The translations under genes and the position numbers were made by a program. Below are positions 1 to 8,663 of a stretch of 64,000 nt of DNA, in pieces. The DNA is from Bacillota bacterium (GTDB lineage Bacteria; Bacillota; Clostridia; Lachnospirales; Anaerotignaceae). The stretch's first letter is position 1; each line of letters starts with the position of its first letter. The notes under the pieces were generated by a model that did no database searches, was not told the origin of the DNA, and was given only the letters and a program-made list of their open reading frames with translations. The stretch lies in the NCBI GenBank assembly GCA_019422105.1, contig JAHZDZ010000001.1, positions 145,751 to 209,750 on the forward strand. The letters are read 5' to 3'.

Positions 1-152
1 TTAGGGCTGCCTGTCTCCAGAAAACGTTTTTCCAAAGCCTTGGTCAGCGTTTCCGGACAGCAGCTGCCGACAAATCCGCCGGTTGCCACGGTCTGGCCGT
101 CCTCCACCACCATTGCTGCCTCTTCCGGCGTCATAATCCTTATACTTTTCAT
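1..152 (-). CDS. Acyl-CoA:carboxylate CoA-transferase, N-terminal fragment (runs off the window)
   Basis: Only the first 50 codons are inside the window. The visible start reads MKSIRIMTPEEAAMVV, followed by a VATGGFVGSCCPE segment and an ALEKRFLETGSP segment. This is the N-terminal pattern of the propionate/acetate CoA-transferase (YdiF-like) family, which moves CoA between carboxylates and needs no ATP. The ATG at 152 follows a GGGGGT ribosome binding site. It is the last visible gene of the minus-strand catabolic operon, 27 bp after the enoyl-CoA hydratase, which suggests activation of the imported carboxylate to a CoA thioester. The catalytic glutamate region lies outside the window, so the family is inferred from the N-terminus only. 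Confidence 0.72.
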   Translation of the reverse strand, partial: MKSIRIMTPEEAAMVVEDGQTVATGGFVGSCCPETLTKALEKRFLETGSP

Positions 153-178
153 TGGATAACCCCCATTCTATACAGTTA

Positions 179-973
179 TCACCTGAAGTTTGCTTTTTTC
201 TTTTCCAGGAACGCCGCCATACCAATTTCTTTTTCCTCTGAAGCAAAGCAGAGGCCAACCAAATCCTTTTCCAGTTCCAGTGCGTTCATTAAATCCATGT
301 CAGCGCCTTTATTGATAGAAACCTTTGCGTATTTCACTGCCAGCGGAGATACCTTCAAAATATCCATCATTAAAGCCTTTGACTCCGCAAGGAGACTGTC
401 AGCCTCAACAACTCTGTTGACAAGTCCAAATCTCAGGGCTTCCTCTGCCTTTACCTGGCGTCCCGTATAAATCATTTCCTTAGCAAGACCGGGGCCGATT
501 AATCTGGGGAGTCTCTGTGTTCCGCCAAAGCATGGGATAATGCCAAGGCTCGCCTCAGGCTGTCCAAATACAGCCTTATCGGAAGCTAATCTGATGTCGC
601 AGCTTAAGGCAAGCTCGCATCCGCCGCCGAGGGCAAAGCCGTTAACGGCAGCAATAACAGGCTTCGTCAGGGCTTCTATTTTGTTGAAAGTAGCCTGTGC
701 ATAGGCTGCATAATCCCTGCCTTCCTCACTCTTATAAGGCTTCATCTGTACGATGTCAGCACCGGCAACAAAGGCTCTGCCGGCTCCTGTTATGATAACG
801 CCGTAAACATCATTGTCTGCCGCCGCCGCGTCAATAACCTCATTCATTTCATCCAATGTCTGGTTATTCAATGCGTTTAAAGCTTTCGGCCTGTTCAGGG
901 TGATTGTCAGCACATGCTCATCCAGCTCCAGGTTCAAAATTTCCATTTTTTCCTTCAGTTCAGCTACTTTCAT
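179..973 (-). CDS. Enoyl-CoA hydratase/isomerase (crotonase family)
   Basis: A 264-residue crotonase-fold protein, the normal family length. The oxyanion-hole segment GAGRAFVAGADI is at about residues 63-74. Both catalytic glutamates of the hydratase subfamily are present: E120 in GGGCELALSCD and E140 in FGQPEASLGI. This supports true hydration of a 2-enoyl-CoA or the reverse dehydration. The start is fixed by AGGAGGGATT just before the ATG at 973. It lies between the malate/lactate-type dehydrogenase and a CoA-transferase in one operon, so it most likely acts on the acyl-CoA made from the transported substrate. The substrate cannot be read from the sequence. Confidence 0.9.
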   Translation of the reverse strand: MKVAELKEKMEILNLELDEHVLTITLNRPKALNALNNQTLDEMNEVIDAAAADNDVYGVIITGAGRAFVAGADIVQMKPYKSEEGRDYAAYAQATFNKIEALTKPVIAAVNGFALGGGCELALSCDIRLASDKAVFGQPEASLGIIPCFGGTQRLPRLIGPGLAKEMIYTGRQVKAEEALRFGLVNRVVEADSLLAESKALMMDILKVSPLAVKYAKVSINKGADMDLMNALELEKDLVGLCFASEEKEIGMAAFLEKKKANFR

Positions 974-996
974 TACAATCCCTCCTAATAATTTAA

Positions 997-2007
997 TTAC
1001 TCCTCTGCCAACCTTTTTATTTCCTCATAAAGCTGGTCGCCGACTTCCACTTCACCTCCAAGGGCTTCCACTTTATTGAATTCAATCTCGCCGGGAACAA
1101 AAATTTCTTTTGTGCCCTCGCCTTTTTTGCCGTTTTTCAGTATCTGCACATAATCGCTCAGACGAGCCTGGAATTCCTCCATAGGCATTGCCTTTGAAAT
1201 ATCGATGAGAAGCATAAAGTTACCAACGTTGGGAATATTTTCATAGTCATCCAATGGATGTGTCATATGGGAAGCATACTTGCTGCCGGAAAGCACACCG
1301 GAGAGAATTTCAGCGATAACGCCAAGTCCATAGCCTTTTGGTCCCGCGATAGGCAATAGAACACCGTCCATTGCTTCCTTAGCGTCTGTTGTCGGCTTTC
1401 CGTCCTTATTCAAAGCCCAACCTTCCGGTATAGACTCGCCCTTTGCCATAGCGTTTTTAATTTTTCCTCTGGCGGGAGAAATAGCCATGTCAAGTACAAT
1501 AGGGAATTTTTCTCCCGGAATTGCCCAGCAAAGCGGATTTGTTCCAACCGCCGGCTCCGCACCGCCTGTTGCAGCCACAAAAGGAGGCGTGTTACAGGTA
1601 ATGTAGGCTATCATGCCCTTTTCCGCCGCCTTCATACCATAGTAGCTGAGCATTCCCACATGGTTCGTATTGCTGATTGCCATGGCACAGCATCCAAATT
1701 TTTTGGCCCTGTCAATCCCCATTTCAAGAGCCTTGTAGCCGACAACCTGGCCAAGACCATTGTCGCCGTCAATATGCATAAATGCAAGAGCATCCGTATC
1801 CGCTTTTACATCAGGCGTTTTATTGATAAGTCCCATATCAAGGCGTCTTCTGTAGGTAGAAAGCCTTACGGTACCATGGGAGGTAACGCCTCTTAAGTCT
1901 GCACTTACCGCTGCGTCAGCAATAATCTGCGCATCAAAAGCAGGAACTCCTGCCTGTTCAAATACCTTTGCACAAAGATTCTTCCATTCATCTATTTTTA
2001 ATTTCAT
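997..2007 (-). CDS. Malate/L-lactate dehydrogenase family oxidoreductase (Ldh2/ComC fold)
   Basis: A 336-residue cytosolic NAD(P)-dependent dehydrogenase of the Ldh2 family (pfam02615), distinct from Rossmann-type lactate dehydrogenases. The family signature is visible: DLRGVTSHGTVR near residues 37-48, NTNHVGM around 113-119 with the conserved histidine H116, and GTNPLCWAIPG around 155-165. Relatives oxidise L-malate, L-lactate, ureidoglycolate, sulfolactate or 2,3-diketogulonate, so the exact 2-hydroxy acid is uncertain. The gene is 17 bp downstream of the tctA transporter gene and 23 bp upstream of the hydratase, consistent with oxidation of the imported hydroxy acid or of a product of the DapA-like enzyme. 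Confidence 0.88.
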   Translation of the reverse strand: MKLKIDEWKNLCAKVFEQAGVPAFDAQIIADAAVSADLRGVTSHGTVRLSTYRRRLDMGLINKTPDVKADTDALAFMHIDGDNGLGQVVGYKALEMGIDRAKKFGCCAMAISNTNHVGMLSYYGMKAAEKGMIAYITCNTPPFVAATGGAEPAVGTNPLCWAIPGEKFPIVLDMAISPARGKIKNAMAKGESIPEGWALNKDGKPTTDAKEAMDGVLLPIAGPKGYGLGVIAEILSGVLSGSKYASHMTHPLDDYENIPNVGNFMLLIDISKAMPMEEFQARLSDYVQILKNGKKGEGTKEIFVPGEIEFNKVEALGGEVEVGDQLYEEIKRLAEE

Positions 2008-2024
2008 AAAATGAATTCACCCCT

Positions 2025-3569
2025 TTATTTGTTTTCCTCTAAATTTTCTTCAAACTGTTTTACATTCTCTTCGCCTGCCTCCAGGCCCTTTTTGTTCGTA
2101 CGGATACCCAAAATAAACAGGGCAATCAGCACAACCAGTACAATGAGACCGAAAGGACGCAGAATCAAGTGGATTGGATCCCCTGCATACTGCATTAACG
2201 CCCTTCTCAAGTTGACGTCCGCAATATTGCCGACCAAAAGTCCCAAAATCATTGGAGCAGTTGGATAACGGTAAATTTTCATAAATAATCCGATTAAACC
2301 AAACAGAATTAATGTCACAAGGCTGAACATATTGTAGGTTGTACCATAAGCGCCCAGTACACAAAATGCTGCAATAATAGGCATCAGTATAGAGTTTGGT
2401 ATGGACAGAAACTTGATGACAAAGCGTGAAAAGAAGTACGCCACAACAAGCAGGAAAAGTGCCGCGATGATAAACAATACGGATATCTCACAGAGGATAC
2501 CCGGAGACTCTATCATAAGGGTTGGGCCCGGTCTGTAGTTCATCAAGTACATAGCCGCAAGGAAAATGGCAACTGTGGAGCTTCCCGGAATACCCAGAGC
2601 AAGAGCCGGAATCAAAGCGCCGATTGAGCAGGAGTTATTTGCTGTCTCAGCCGCAATTATACCTTCCTCACTGCCTTTTCCGAATTTCTCTTTGTGCTTG
2701 GAACCTCTTTTGGCAATATCATAGCTGAACCAGCAGGCTGCCGATTCGCCGACGCCTGGTATAAAGCCTACCCAGATACCCGCAAGGGCTGATTTAATTA
2801 TATTAGGAATATTTTTTATAAATACCGGAATATTGACCTTTGGAAATCCCTTTTCACTGACTACCTGTAGGGATTCCTTCTCTCTCAGTACATAAAATAC
2901 CTCACTCAGTCCAAAAAGACCGATCATAGCCGTTGTGGAATCAAAGCCCGTTAAAAGGTTACGGTTGCCAAAGGTAAACCTGGAAACCGCCTGCACGCCG
3001 TCTGTACCTACCATAGCAAGCAAAACGCCGACCATAGCTGCAATCCAGCCCTTTACAGGCACATCGCCGGATAGGGATCCACAGATCATAAGACCAAACA
3101 TGCAGAAAAGGAATACTTCCCAGTCACCGAATTTCAAAGCAATACTGGTAACAAAAGGCTGAATGATAAATATAAAAAGAGTACCAAGAATTGTACCGAT
3201 TACAGAGGAAACCACCGAATATCCAATGGCCTCTCGCCCCCTGCCAAGCTTCGTCAGAGCAAAACCGTCTATTGCCGTTGCCGCTGATGCGGGAGTACCC
3301 GGAATATTGGCGAGAATAGCTGTAACACCGCCGCTTCCTACCGCGCTGACAAAAATGGAAGCCAATAGGGCCAACCCCTCTGTGGGTGGAAGCTTAAATA
3401 TAATACCAAGGGAAAGAGCCATACCCATGGTAGGTCCAAGGCCCGGTATTACACCGACGATATATCCGATTACAGTTCCCAAAAGCATAAGACCCCATAT
3501 AGAAGGGCTTGTAGCAATTTGTGCTAAAATATCGGGCAGATATGCCCATTCACTGAAAAATCCTGCCAT
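2025..3569 (-). CDS. tctA: Tripartite tricarboxylate transporter large permease TctA
   Basis: A 514-residue, very hydrophobic integral membrane protein with about ten to twelve membrane segments. It carries the twin proline-glycine motifs of the TctA family: VIPGLGPTMGMAL near residue 42 and GFIPGVGESAACW in the second half, which belong to the two inverted halves of the carrier. TctA forms the ion-coupled channel for a substrate delivered by TctC. The gene is 15 bp downstream of tctB, and the whole TctCBA set is intact. Substrates of this family include citrate, other di- and tricarboxylates and aromatic acids; this one is unknown. Confidence 0.95.
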   Translation of the reverse strand: MAGFFSEWAYLPDILAQIATSPSIWGLMLLGTVIGYIVGVIPGLGPTMGMALSLGIIFKLPPTEGLALLASIFVSAVGSGGVTAILANIPGTPASAATAIDGFALTKLGRGREAIGYSVVSSVIGTILGTLFIFIIQPFVTSIALKFGDWEVFLFCMFGLMICGSLSGDVPVKGWIAAMVGVLLAMVGTDGVQAVSRFTFGNRNLLTGFDSTTAMIGLFGLSEVFYVLREKESLQVVSEKGFPKVNIPVFIKNIPNIIKSALAGIWVGFIPGVGESAACWFSYDIAKRGSKHKEKFGKGSEEGIIAAETANNSCSIGALIPALALGIPGSSTVAIFLAAMYLMNYRPGPTLMIESPGILCEISVLFIIAALFLLVVAYFFSRFVIKFLSIPNSILMPIIAAFCVLGAYGTTYNMFSLVTLILFGLIGLFMKIYRYPTAPMILGLLVGNIADVNLRRALMQYAGDPIHLILRPFGLIVLVVLIALFILGIRTNKKGLEAGEENVKQFEENLEENK

Positions 3570-3584
3570 TTGTCTCCCCCCTTA

Positions 3585-4055
3585 TTATGGTAAAGTAATT
3601 TTGAGCATCATTGGCATTGCATAATAGGTCACCGCAAAAAAGACAATTGAAATTGCGGCAAGCTTTATTGGACTGTAAAGCTTAAAATTTAAAAAGAACA
3701 GCATGGCAAAGAAGTAAACCAGGGTTGGAATCATAAAGCCTATCTTTGTAATGGCAAACAGATAAGCGCATACAATGACGACCACAATGAATACCTTCAA
3801 TGCTTCTGTCTTGGTGAAATCATATTGAAAAAGCTTGCTGCCGTCCTCAGATTTTTTAATTTCAAGTATCAGCTTGATGCCAAGCAGGGTAATAACAATA
3901 CCGGTTACCAGCGGCAAAAATCTGGCCTGGGCCGCGAAATTGATCCAGCCTGTCAGTTTAACCGGATTGCTCGGTAAATTGATAGAACAAATAACAGCAA
4001 ATATGCCAAACAGAGTAATAACATAGCCTTCTGCGCATTTCTTAAAGCTGTTCAC
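3585..4055 (-). CDS. tctB: Tripartite tricarboxylate transporter small permease TctB
   Basis: A 156-residue membrane protein with four predicted hydrophobic segments (roughly residues 10-27, 45-65, 88-106 and 108-150), the size and layout of TctB. It partners with the large permease TctA encoded immediately downstream. Sequence conservation in this family is weak, so the call rests on length, topology and its position between tctC and tctA. A hairpin resembling a terminator lies between this gene and tctC and may lower its expression relative to the binding protein. Confidence 0.88.
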   Translation of the reverse strand: MNSFKKCAEGYVITLFGIFAVICSINLPSNPVKLTGWINFAAQARFLPLVTGIVITLLGIKLILEIKKSEDGSKLFQYDFTKTEALKVFIVVVIVCAYLFAITKIGFMIPTLVYFFAMLFFLNFKLYSPIKLAAISIVFFAVTYYAMPMMLKITLP

Positions 4056-4132
4056 GGACTTCCCTCCTTAAAATACCCTTTTGCAAAGTTTAAAATGTTA
4101 GAATGATACGGTTCGGCCCCTGAAATTGATAT

Positions 4133-4161
4133 AAAAAGAGCGAGGGTGTCACCACCCCCGC
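4133..4161 (-). terminator. Intercistronic hairpin between tctC and tctB
   Basis: Read on the minus strand, GCGGGGGTG-GTGA-CACCCTCGC forms a 9-bp stem with one G-T wobble and is followed by TCTTTTT. It lies just after the tctC stop and before tctB. A partial terminator here would give more binding protein than permease, a common arrangement in binding-protein transport operons. Confidence 0.7.
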
Positions 4162-4171
4162 ACAATGTTTA

Positions 4172-5314
4172 TTACTCAGCAGGCCATGGATTCGCGTTTT
4201 TAGCCCTGTCATTTGGAGGCCAGCTATAATCTTCAGGTCTAGGAATATCAAACTGATCCGGTGAAATTCCCTCTGCTGCTAAATTGTTATCTGCAAGACC
4301 CCATGCATAGATGGATTCCAGATAAGCGCTCATATCGTCGGATTCCTGTCCAATCAAAAGCTTAGGCTCAAGATATCTTGACTCACAAAGAGCTTTAAAT
4401 TCATCGTTTTCAACAGCAACCTTGAAAGCTTCTTCCAATTTTGTCACAACGTCTGCCGGTGTATCTCTCTTGACTGCCATGCCCCAGTAAAGAAGGCCCT
4501 CTACTGCGTCAAGGTTTGGATAATCTGTCAGAAGAGACGGCGCTTCATAATCACCCTTGCTGCATGTTACTTTGAGAGGCTCAGGGGATACAACGCCCAA
4601 TACTTTAATTTCTCCGGTAGTCGCTAAGTCCATAACATCAGAAGCGCCTGCCCATGAGAATTCTACTTCGTTTGCAATTACTTTGATAGCTGCGTCACGT
4701 CCGCCCTTGTATGGAAGTGAGGATGCCTCACAGCCTACCAGGTCAAGGAACATTTCGCCTGTCAGGTGGTTGATGGAGCCAAGTCCCGCGTTACCCCATT
4801 TCAGTTTGCCGGGGTTCGCTTTCATGTCGTCGATCAATTCCTGATATGTATTGTATTTTCCTCCATCCTTTACAAAAAGAATATAAGGGGAGGTTGCTGC
4901 GTAGAAACCATAATAGTCATCCCAGCTTATGTCTGCGTAGTCTAACATTGCCCAACCTGAAGGACTGTGTGCAAGTCCGCCAAAGATGGTGTAGCCGTCT
5001 GCCGGTGCGTCATAAACCTGCTGGCCAGCAACAGATCCGGAAGCCCCCTCAACATTGATGCAAGTAATTTCCGTTCCTAATACTTCCTGCATATTTTTTG
5101 CAAGCTGTCTTGCCACAACGTCGGAGCTGCCGCCCGCACTGTAAGCAATTACCATGGTGATTGGTTTTTCAGGCCAGCTGCTTTCCTCTTCCTGCTGCTG
5201 TTCTTCCTGTTGTCCTTCCGCAGGCGCCGGTGCCGGCTCCTCTTTCTTGGTACATCCTGCCATACAAGATAATACTAACGTCAGTGCCAATGCTACAGAG
5301 ATCAGTTTCTTCAC
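4172..5314 (-). CDS. tctC: Tripartite tricarboxylate transporter substrate-binding lipoprotein TctC
   Basis: A 380-residue extracytoplasmic binding protein. A lipoprotein signal peptide ends at the lipobox MAGC (C21), followed by a linker of about 25 residues rich in Pro, Glu and Gln, as expected for a Gram-positive membrane-anchored protein. The mature domain begins with WPEKPITMVIAYSAGGSSD, the typical TctC/Bug start, and contains the WGNAGLGSINH segment of the ligand site. It captures a carboxylate and delivers it to TctAB. It is the second gene of the operon, 54 bp after the DapA-like gene. Confidence 0.95.
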   Translation of the reverse strand: MKKLISVALALTLVLSCMAGCTKKEEPAPAPAEGQQEEQQQEEESSWPEKPITMVIAYSAGGSSDVVARQLAKNMQEVLGTEITCINVEGASGSVAGQQVYDAPADGYTIFGGLAHSPSGWAMLDYADISWDDYYGFYAATSPYILFVKDGGKYNTYQELIDDMKANPGKLKWGNAGLGSINHLTGEMFLDLVGCEASSLPYKGGRDAAIKVIANEVEFSWAGASDVMDLATTGEIKVLGVVSPEPLKVTCSKGDYEAPSLLTDYPNLDAVEGLLYWGMAVKRDTPADVVTKLEEAFKVAVENDEFKALCESRYLEPKLLIGQESDDMSAYLESIYAWGLADNNLAAEGISPDQFDIPRPEDYSWPPNDRAKNANPWPAE

Positions 5315-5368
5315 AATAAATACCTCCTGTCTTCACTTTGGGAGCTTTAAAATATTAACTTACTATTG

Positions 5369-6370
5369 TTACTTAATTAAGCCAAGGTCTGTCAGGATGC
5401 CTTTTAATTCCGCTCTCTCGTCATCATTCAGTCCTGTTAACGGAAGCCTCATGTGGCCGCCGTCAAGGCCCATTAAGTTCATAGCCTCTTTCAATACTCC
5501 AAAACGAACATTGCCTTCACCGTAAATAGATCCGCCAGGTTTTACCATCATACCGGTGTCAGGTCTCTTAGCAGAGCATCTGCCAACAAACGCATAATAT
5601 GGATCCATCATTGCAAGGAGTCTTCTCATTTCGTCAAAGTCGTAGTTCTTAGCTGCTTCCTGGAATTTAATTGGATATTCAGGGAAGAAGTTTCCAAATG
5701 GTGTAGCAAAACCGTCAGCGCCCCATGGGAACTGATAAGCAAACCACTGCTCGCCGAAGCCGCTGAGAAGTTTTACGCCGGTACCCTTTAATGCTTTTGC
5801 CATACCGTTAAAGAGCATAAGGTGAGGAGTATTCTCTTTGATAGCTACAATGTGATCGCCGTATCCTGCAAGCATTTTCTTCATAAGGGCTGGTTTAATC
5901 CAGGAACCGGAGAATGCAGGGTTATTGTAGATAACGATACCGATATCAATTGCTTTTGCCAGTTCTTCATAGTGACGGTACATACCTTCCTCAGTCGGAA
6001 CAAAGTAGTAAGGAAGAATAACCTGTACACCATCAGCGCCAACTTCCTGCGCATATTTGCTGACAGCGATTGTCTGTTTTGTGCTGGCACGTCCTGTACC
6101 TGCGATAACAGGAACAACTCCGTTAACCTCTTCCACACAGATTCTGATGATTTCCTTCTGCTCTTCCTCTGTCAAATGAACAAACTCACCGTTGCTTCCG
6201 CAAGGAGTAATGGTACATTTTTCACATTTTAATTCTTTAATTTTATTTACAAGGAACCTTACGTTCTTTCTGTAAGCGTCGTACAAAATATTGCCCTGTT
6301 CATCAAAAGGCGTTAAAGTCATAAAAGCGATACCATCCAGCCTGTTTCTTAATTCATTTCTGTCAATCAT
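5369..6370 (-). CDS. DapA/N-acetylneuraminate-lyase family aldolase or dehydratase
   Basis: A 333-residue class I aldolase of the DHDPS family. The ATG at 6370 is chosen because AAAGGGGAAAC precedes it; an upstream in-frame ATG at 6448 has no such site. Visible catalytic elements are GSNGE at about 58-62, the tyrosine in IVIYNNP (Y148) and the Schiff-base lysine in VAIKEN (K178). The protein is about 40 residues longer than biosynthetic DapA and sits at the head of a transport and catabolism operon, so it is more likely a lyase or dehydratase for an imported 2-keto or sugar acid than a lysine biosynthesis enzyme. The exact reaction is unknown. Confidence 0.88.
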   Translation of the reverse strand: MIDRNELRNRLDGIAFMTLTPFDEQGNILYDAYRKNVRFLVNKIKELKCEKCTITPCGSNGEFVHLTEEEQKEIIRICVEEVNGVVPVIAGTGRASTKQTIAVSKYAQEVGADGVQVILPYYFVPTEEGMYRHYEELAKAIDIGIVIYNNPAFSGSWIKPALMKKMLAGYGDHIVAIKENTPHLMLFNGMAKALKGTGVKLLSGFGEQWFAYQFPWGADGFATPFGNFFPEYPIKFQEAAKNYDFDEMRRLLAMMDPYYAFVGRCSAKRPDTGMMVKPGGSIYGEGNVRFGVLKEAMNLMGLDGGHMRLPLTGLNDDERAELKGILTDLGLIK

Positions 6371-6474
6371 TTTTGTTTCCCCTTTCCTTTTCCTAGAGTT
6401 TTTTAAATTAAGATTCACTACATTGGTCGCCTCTGTATTTGATTTCATACTTGATTTGCATTAATTTAGTTACT

Positions 6475-6566
6475 ATAATATATAAGAGGCGGTATATCCA
6501 TGTTCTTGGGCGAGAACATATGTTTTGAGCAGCTATTTACCAAAAAGTGCTTTAGGTGATATACCT
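6475..6566 (-). promoter_or_regulatory. Promoter and candidate operators of the TTT catabolic operon
   Basis: On the minus strand a TATTAT -10 box (6480-6475) lies about 105 bp before the DapA-like gene, with no good -35. Just upstream are three dyads: GGTATATCC (6491-6499), ATGTTCT-N6-AGAACAT (6500-6519) and AGGTGATATACCT (6554-6566). The first and last share an inverted GATATACC core. This suggests a regulated promoter that needs an activator or is occluded by a repressor. The binding protein is not identified; the sites do not match the GTATAC operators next to the GntR gene exactly. Confidence 0.45.
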
Positions 6567-6620
6567 CCTTTCCTCTTTTGGTTTTTCGCTGCTAAATAAC
6601 CTTTTTTTACATTTGCATAT

Positions 6621-7274
6621 TTAACGAAAATCCTGATGGAATACCTGAAGAGCAGAATTTGATGCGCCGATAATATGATTGCGCATTATCTTTTCCGCCA
6701 GTATTTCGTCTCCCGCAATAATTGCCTTTGACAGGGCGATATGTTCACCATGGGAAGTTTGAATCTGCTTATCTCCTTTTCTGGACATAATCATAATCCT
6801 GTCAATCTGAGCGGTTAAATTGTTTACAATACCAAGGAGCTTTTTGTTTCCTGCTTCTGTGAGGATAAGCGCATGAAGCTGTCTGCCTACGGCCAGCCCA
6901 TGTTCTTTTTGTGTTTCATCCTCCATGTCAACTTTTTCCAGTTCCCCCAGCATTTCTCTGAACAAATCCTTGTTTCCCTTTTCAGCGGCTATTCTTGCAG
7001 CGATACCTTCCAGACCTTCACGTATCTGCATAAACTCCACAATATCCCGCATATTCAATTTTACAACCTCAGAACCTTTATTGGGTATTGTATTGATAAA
7101 TCCCTCTGCCTCCAAAGTAAAAATCGCTTCACGGATAGGAGTTCTGCTGATACCCAGTTCCTTCGCCAGGGCATTCTCAAAAAGCAATTCCCCAGGCTTA
7201 ATTTCATTGGACACAATCATATGCTTAATTTCTTCATATGCAATATCCCTGGTTTTTACTTTTTTTCCAACCAT
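6621..7274 (-). CDS. GntR/FadR-subfamily (FCD) transcriptional regulator
   Basis: A 217-residue regulator with an N-terminal winged helix-turn-helix (the GISRTPIREAI recognition region at about residues 43-54) and a C-terminal helical FCD ligand-binding domain of about 140 residues. Two ATGs are possible. The one at 7274 is preferred because it lies 6 nt after AGGAGA, whereas the ATG at 7280 abuts that site. FCD regulators usually bind a carboxylate effector and an operator with a GTATAC-like core, and exactly such sites sit in its own promoter. It is divergent from the alcohol dehydrogenase and probably controls itself, that gene and possibly the transporter operon. Confidence 0.92.
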   Translation of the reverse strand: MVGKKVKTRDIAYEEIKHMIVSNEIKPGELLFENALAKELGISRTPIREAIFTLEAEGFINTIPNKGSEVVKLNMRDIVEFMQIREGLEGIAARIAAEKGNKDLFREMLGELEKVDMEDETQKEHGLAVGRQLHALILTEAGNKKLLGIVNNLTAQIDRIMIMSRKGDKQIQTSHGEHIALSKAIIAGDEILAEKIMRNHIIGASNSALQVFHQDFR

Positions 7275-7308
7275 AAACATTCTCCTATCTTTTCATGCTC
7301 TCCTCAGG

Positions 7309-7423
7309 TTGTATACATATTGTATATTACTTTTGTCCTTTTGTAAATACATTTATAAAAATTTTTTTATTTTTGGAAAATGTATTTACAAACGTACAAT
7401 TATTTTATACAATATGTATACAA
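7309..7423. promoter_or_regulatory. Symmetric divergent promoter with paired GntR operators
   Basis: The 18-mer TTGTATACATATTGTATA at 7309-7326 reappears as its exact reverse complement at 7406-7423. Inside it, TTGTAAATACATTT (7341-7354) is matched by its reverse complement at 7378-7391. Each arm contains TTTACA-N17-TACAAT facing outward: minus strand -35 at 7347-7342 and -10 at 7324-7319; plus strand -35 at 7385-7390 and -10 at 7408-7413. The operator-like 18-mer covers each -10 box, so one regulator could repress both directions equally. The core GTATAC matches the operator type known for FCD regulators. Confidence 0.8.
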
Positions 7424-7484
7424 GTTGAATTCAATTTGAATACAGGTAGAAGTTTTACACAAAAAAGAAAAGGAGAGATTTGGT

Positions 7485-8639
7485 ATGGCAGATTTATTCA
7501 TTGTTCCGCAGTATATCGTAACCGGGGAAAATGCATTGGAAAGCGGGATGCAGTATTTAAATTCCTTCGGTAAAAAACCTCTGATTGTCACAGACTCTAT
7601 GATGGTTAAGTTGGGTAACGTTGAAAGGCTTACCTCCCTTTTGGACAAAGCCGGTATGACCTATGTCATCTATGACGCTATCAACAGCGAGCCTACCGAC
7701 ATTATGATCCGCGGCGGCGCCACATTATACGAAGACAACCAGTGCGATTTTCTCATCGGTATCGGCGGAGGAAGCCCTATGGACTCCATGAAGGCTATCT
7801 GCGCTATGGTGGCTTACAAGGAGGACATTGACAGCTTTATGGGCCGTCCGATAACAAAAGAGCTTCCGCCAATGTGTACCATACCAACTACGGCAGGAAC
7901 CGGATCTGAGGCTACCCAGTTTACCATTATCACCGACACTGCCAATCAGGTAAAAATGCTCTTAAAGGGCACCTCCCTTATGGCAAAGCTGGCAATTATT
8001 GATCCCGTCTTCACCGTAACCGCACCTCCTTCTGTCACCTCCGCTACCGGCCTTGACGCTCTCACCCACGCTGTGGAGGCTTATACGTCAAAAAAAGCGA
8101 CAACCATGTCCGATATGTATGCCGTATCCGCAATCAAGAGAATATTCAGCTCTCTTTATGAGGCTTTTGTAAATCCAACAAACATTGAGGTGAGAAAAGA
8201 AATGTCTATCGCCGCTTTGGAGGCGGGTATTGCCTTTAATAACGCATCCGTCACCATTATTCACGGTATGAGCCGCCCAATCGGCGCCGTATATCATGTG
8301 CCCCATGGCTTATCAAATGCGATGCTCTTAGATAAGTGCTTGTCCTTTATCGCCTCCGGCGCTGAAGACAGACTTTGTCAGCTGTCCAAAGAGTGCGGCC
8401 TGTTCAAAGAAGGCATGAGTCAGGCAGAGGGAGCAAAAGCATTCAACGCCTCTATAAGCGAACTGTGCAGCAAGCTTAAAATTCAGACACCGGCAGAATT
8501 CGGTATTGATAAAGAAGACTTTTACAAAAATATAGATAAGATGGCAGACGACGCTTTGGAAAGCGGATCTCCCGCAAACACCAGAAGAAACCCTTCTAAA
8601 GATGATATTATGGAAATATACCGTTCGCTTTGGGACTGA
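7485..8639 (+). CDS. Iron-containing alcohol dehydrogenase
   Basis: A 384-residue group III (iron-dependent) alcohol dehydrogenase, full length. Visible features are the NAD-binding GGGSPMD at 94-100, the PTTAGTGSEAT segment at 134-144 and the four metal ligands D191, H195, H260 and H274. It reduces or oxidises an alcohol/aldehyde pair with NAD(P)H in the cytosol. It starts at an ATG after AAAGGAGAG and has its own operator-covered promoter divergent from the GntR gene. The following 2-hydroxyacid dehydrogenase is 24 bp downstream, so the two form an operon that may handle an aldehyde and a 2-keto or hydroxy acid from the same pathway. Confidence 0.94.
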   Translation: MADLFIVPQYIVTGENALESGMQYLNSFGKKPLIVTDSMMVKLGNVERLTSLLDKAGMTYVIYDAINSEPTDIMIRGGATLYEDNQCDFLIGIGGGSPMDSMKAICAMVAYKEDIDSFMGRPITKELPPMCTIPTTAGTGSEATQFTIITDTANQVKMLLKGTSLMAKLAIIDPVFTVTAPPSVTSATGLDALTHAVEAYTSKKATTMSDMYAVSAIKRIFSSLYEAFVNPTNIEVRKEMSIAALEAGIAFNNASVTIIHGMSRPIGAVYHVPHGLSNAMLLDKCLSFIASGAEDRLCQLSKECGLFKEGMSQAEGAKAFNASISELCSKLKIQTPAEFGIDKEDFYKNIDKMADDALESGSPANTRRNPSKDDIMEIYRSLWD

Positions 8640-8663
8640 TTCCTGTGAAAGGAGAGATTAGGA

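Noticed and set aside
5369..6448. Longer start (ATG at 6448) for the DapA-like gene
   Set aside because: The extra 26 residues do not match the family and lack a ribosome binding site; the ATG at 6370 has one.
6486..6570. A riboswitch upstream of the DapA-like operon
   Set aside because: The only good -10 box lies downstream of the dyads, so they would not be part of the transcript. They are better read as DNA operators.
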